The position numbers and the translations under genes were made by a program. A stretch of DNA of 64,000 nucleotides from Isoetes taiwanensis (lineage: Eukaryota > Streptophyta > Lycopodiopsida > Isoetales > Isoetaceae): assembly GCA_021234155.1 (NCBI GenBank), contig JAJEKV010000002.1, positions 10,109,031 through 10,173,030 on the forward strand, in the 5' to 3' direction. Below are positions 62,386-64,000 of the stretch, in pieces. Position 1 is the first letter of the stretch. The number at the start of each line of letters is the position of its first letter. The notes under the pieces are model-generated. The model was not told the origin of the DNA, made no database searches, and worked only from the letters and a program-made list of their open reading frames with translations.

Positions 62386-63221
62386 TAGCAAAAAGGCACG
62401 CCAGAGGCCATAGAAAGTAAAGGCGCAAGATAAGCCTTTACTGTCTAAATTAGATCTGAAAAAATAATTGAGATATTTTGTATTAGCGCAAAAATGTATT
62501 GAAGTTTATTATCCATGGTCGAAATAGCGTATGTTGTTTATATGATGCTCCTCCGTTTAAGATACCAGTATTTCTTAGTTTTGGAAGGGCAAGATATTAG
62601 GTTGTTGTAGCCATCTTTTATTGTATGGTAAAGGTTTATGTAATGTCTTTCGATTTCATTTGCCTTTTTCTTGCTTTTGGTTTCTTCTAAATGGTCGATG
62701 TGGAAGTTCTTTTCTTACGGTTTGTACTTGTGGATGTCTTTGTAAACCAGACTATTGATCAGATATGCCCATGGTGCTTTCTACATTTATAAAAAGGGGC
62801 CTCACAATTCATCATGTGCTGGAAATAGATTTTGCATAAATATTACGTTGAAAGCTAGAATAGTTTATTTCTCTCTTTTTGCTCATTTATAGATTACAAC
62901 AATTAATCCTTTTTCTGCACAAATATAAATTCCAGGCATGAAATGTCCGCAGAGTTTGCTAGGGACTTATCTTGAATGCGATGGCAGTTGAGGGGGACTT
63001 ATCTTGAATGCGATGGCAGTTGAGGAATCTGCTGTTGTTCTTTTAATTGCCACATATTTTATCTATGTATAGTACCCCCCGTTTAAATTAACTGATTTTG
63101 AAAAACCAATTTAGACCAATCAGAAAGAGCATCATTGCATATAATCCAATACTTCTCTTCTATGCTGACTCATTTATAGAGTCCAGTTAATTTTTCACCG
63201 TGCTTTACATCAGAGGCCTAC
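62386..63221. other. No recognisable gene; short tandem repeat
   Basis: The next isocitrate dehydrogenase exon (FREPIICKN block) should lie here on the minus strand but is not found. A 32-bp tandem repeat is at 62962-63025. Confidence 0.5.
62962..63025. repeat. 32-bp tandem repeat, two units
   Basis: GGGACTTATCTTGAATGCGA begins both units, at 62962 and 62994; they are identical except at the junction. Confidence 0.93.
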
Positions 63222-63965
63222 CATTTAATATGTTTCTAATTGTTCCATTGGGACTCCTCCACATTGATTTCAGACCAAACCCTTTTACACGTGCCTCATC
63301 TGCATATTGCAGTGTATTAAGAGAAAGAAAAAAGTGGCACAAGACTAAAATGTAGATGAAAAGAAATTAAGATACCAGGTGTAATTGTTGCGCAGTTCAC
63401 AGCAGCATGATACCTGCAAGACATTTCATTAATTAAAATTCACCTTCTATTATAGTTGGTTTACCTACACCATATAACGGAACTAATGCAACATGAAGTC
63501 GAATTACTTCCAAAATCAGGTTAACAAAAAAGGGTAGTATTCTTACTTCAGTGTAGCTTCTGCACTTTCAACAGTCACTTTATCATCAGTGGCATCACGG
63601 TTGGGAAGGCCAAGGTCAAAATAATTGATATCCGTATCAAGGAATAAGCTGCATAAAACGACCAAGGACTATAAATACCATATCCAAAGCTGTCAACTGC
63701 TAAATTTGTACTTGTTCATAGTGACAAGAGCAACTGCAGAAAGAAAGAGACTTGCTGCAGCCTTAGGACTTTCTGAATTGCCACAACAGGCTAAACCTGA
63801 CAAACAAAATTGTAGTACCTAACGTACCTTGTCCTTGGATCATTTGCCATCAACAATAGGATTTTTGACCTTGGTCTTTTCACATGCCATGGTTCCGAAT
63901 GCTTTCAATCCAAAACGCCTAAGACCAAGCCTGTAGCTCAAATAGTTACATCTGTTCTCAAACAT
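63222..63965 (-). pseudogene. ICDH: NADP-isocitrate dehydrogenase, first four exons, broken
   Basis: Minus-strand exons: 63828-63965, 63547-63648, 63376-63413 and 63222-63299. Introns are GT..AG. The last three join in frame and translate as [20 protein letters not shown], then ATLKYHAAVNCATITPDEAR, then [14 protein letters not shown], an excellent match to NADP-dependent isocitrate dehydrogenase, which makes 2-oxoglutarate and NADPH. Exon 1 begins MFENRCNYLSYRLGLRRFGL and runs to MACEKTKVKNPIVDGK, where the stretch that should read DGDEMTRVIW is deleted and a TGA follows. Exon 2 has a further short deletion after LIP. The arginine-rich extension before MACEK suggests an organelle-targeted form. 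Later exons, with the catalytic and NADP-binding residues, are absent. Because introns are retained, it arose by DNA duplication or decay in place, not by retroposition. Confidence 0.88.
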
Positions 63966-64000
63966 GTTTGGACTGATGAAAGTTGGAAGGACAAAGGTAT
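63966..64000. other. Window edge, upstream of the isocitrate dehydrogenase pseudogene
   Basis: Thirty-five bases that keep the pseudogene frame open (SPN precedes the ATG at 63965), so its true start may lie outside the window. Confidence 0.4.

Overview
This is a nuclear window from a land plant with a large, repeat-rich genome. The evidence is spliced genes with GT..AG introns whose products match plant families (a STAR/KH protein, an N-terminally extended NADP-isocitrate dehydrogenase, the CNX1/MoeA molybdenum-cofactor enzyme), plus plant-type L1 LINEs, Helitrons and an LTR retrotransposon. I cannot tell the clade from the sequence alone. There is no sign of prokaryotic or organellar DNA.

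Only one gene looks complete: a minus-strand KH/STAR RNA-binding protein (37932-42558, seven coding exons, 286 codons, every splice phase consistent). Four other stretches are pieces of ordinary plant genes: the 5' exons of NADP-isocitrate dehydrogenase (63222-63965, minus, broken), three exons of the MoeA part of CNX1 (53520-54066, minus), a frameshifted protein kinase piece (about 33780-34060, minus) and one exon-like piece (28162-28273, plus).

Layout. 1-4962: diverged repeats, a recurring TCACACGACG motif, a short TTAGGG array and a possible terminal-inverted-repeat element. 4963-11351: no gene; LINE remnants, a tandemly duplicated LINE tail and a likely tRNA-derived SINE with 19-bp target duplications. 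11352-16648: AT-rich, empty. 16654-27717: a complete but non-coding LTR retrotransposon with a TTCTC target duplication, a polypurine tract and a tandemly duplicated LTR-end/primer-binding-site block. 27718-32200: a 190-bp tandem repeat, the exon fragment, a Helitron 3' end and a minus-strand LINE. 32200-37931: direct repeats around the kinase fragment, then empty flank. 37932-42558: the KH gene. 43000-52190: LINE fragments, one with a 17-bp target duplication, a strong inverted repeat, a zinc-knuckle ORF and a 936-bp Helitron. 53520-54066: CNX1 fragment. 57480-62385: a nearly full-length but decayed L1-type LINE. 62386-64000: isocitrate dehydrogenase pseudogene.

The genes do not form a pathway or operon. 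The window is best read as one working gene embedded in nested transposons and gene debris. I found no convincing new multi-gene system. The most unusual structures are the duplicated primer-binding-site block in the LTR element, the 81-nt near-perfect hairpin at 47243-47323, and the TTAGGG array abutting an inverted-repeat terminus.
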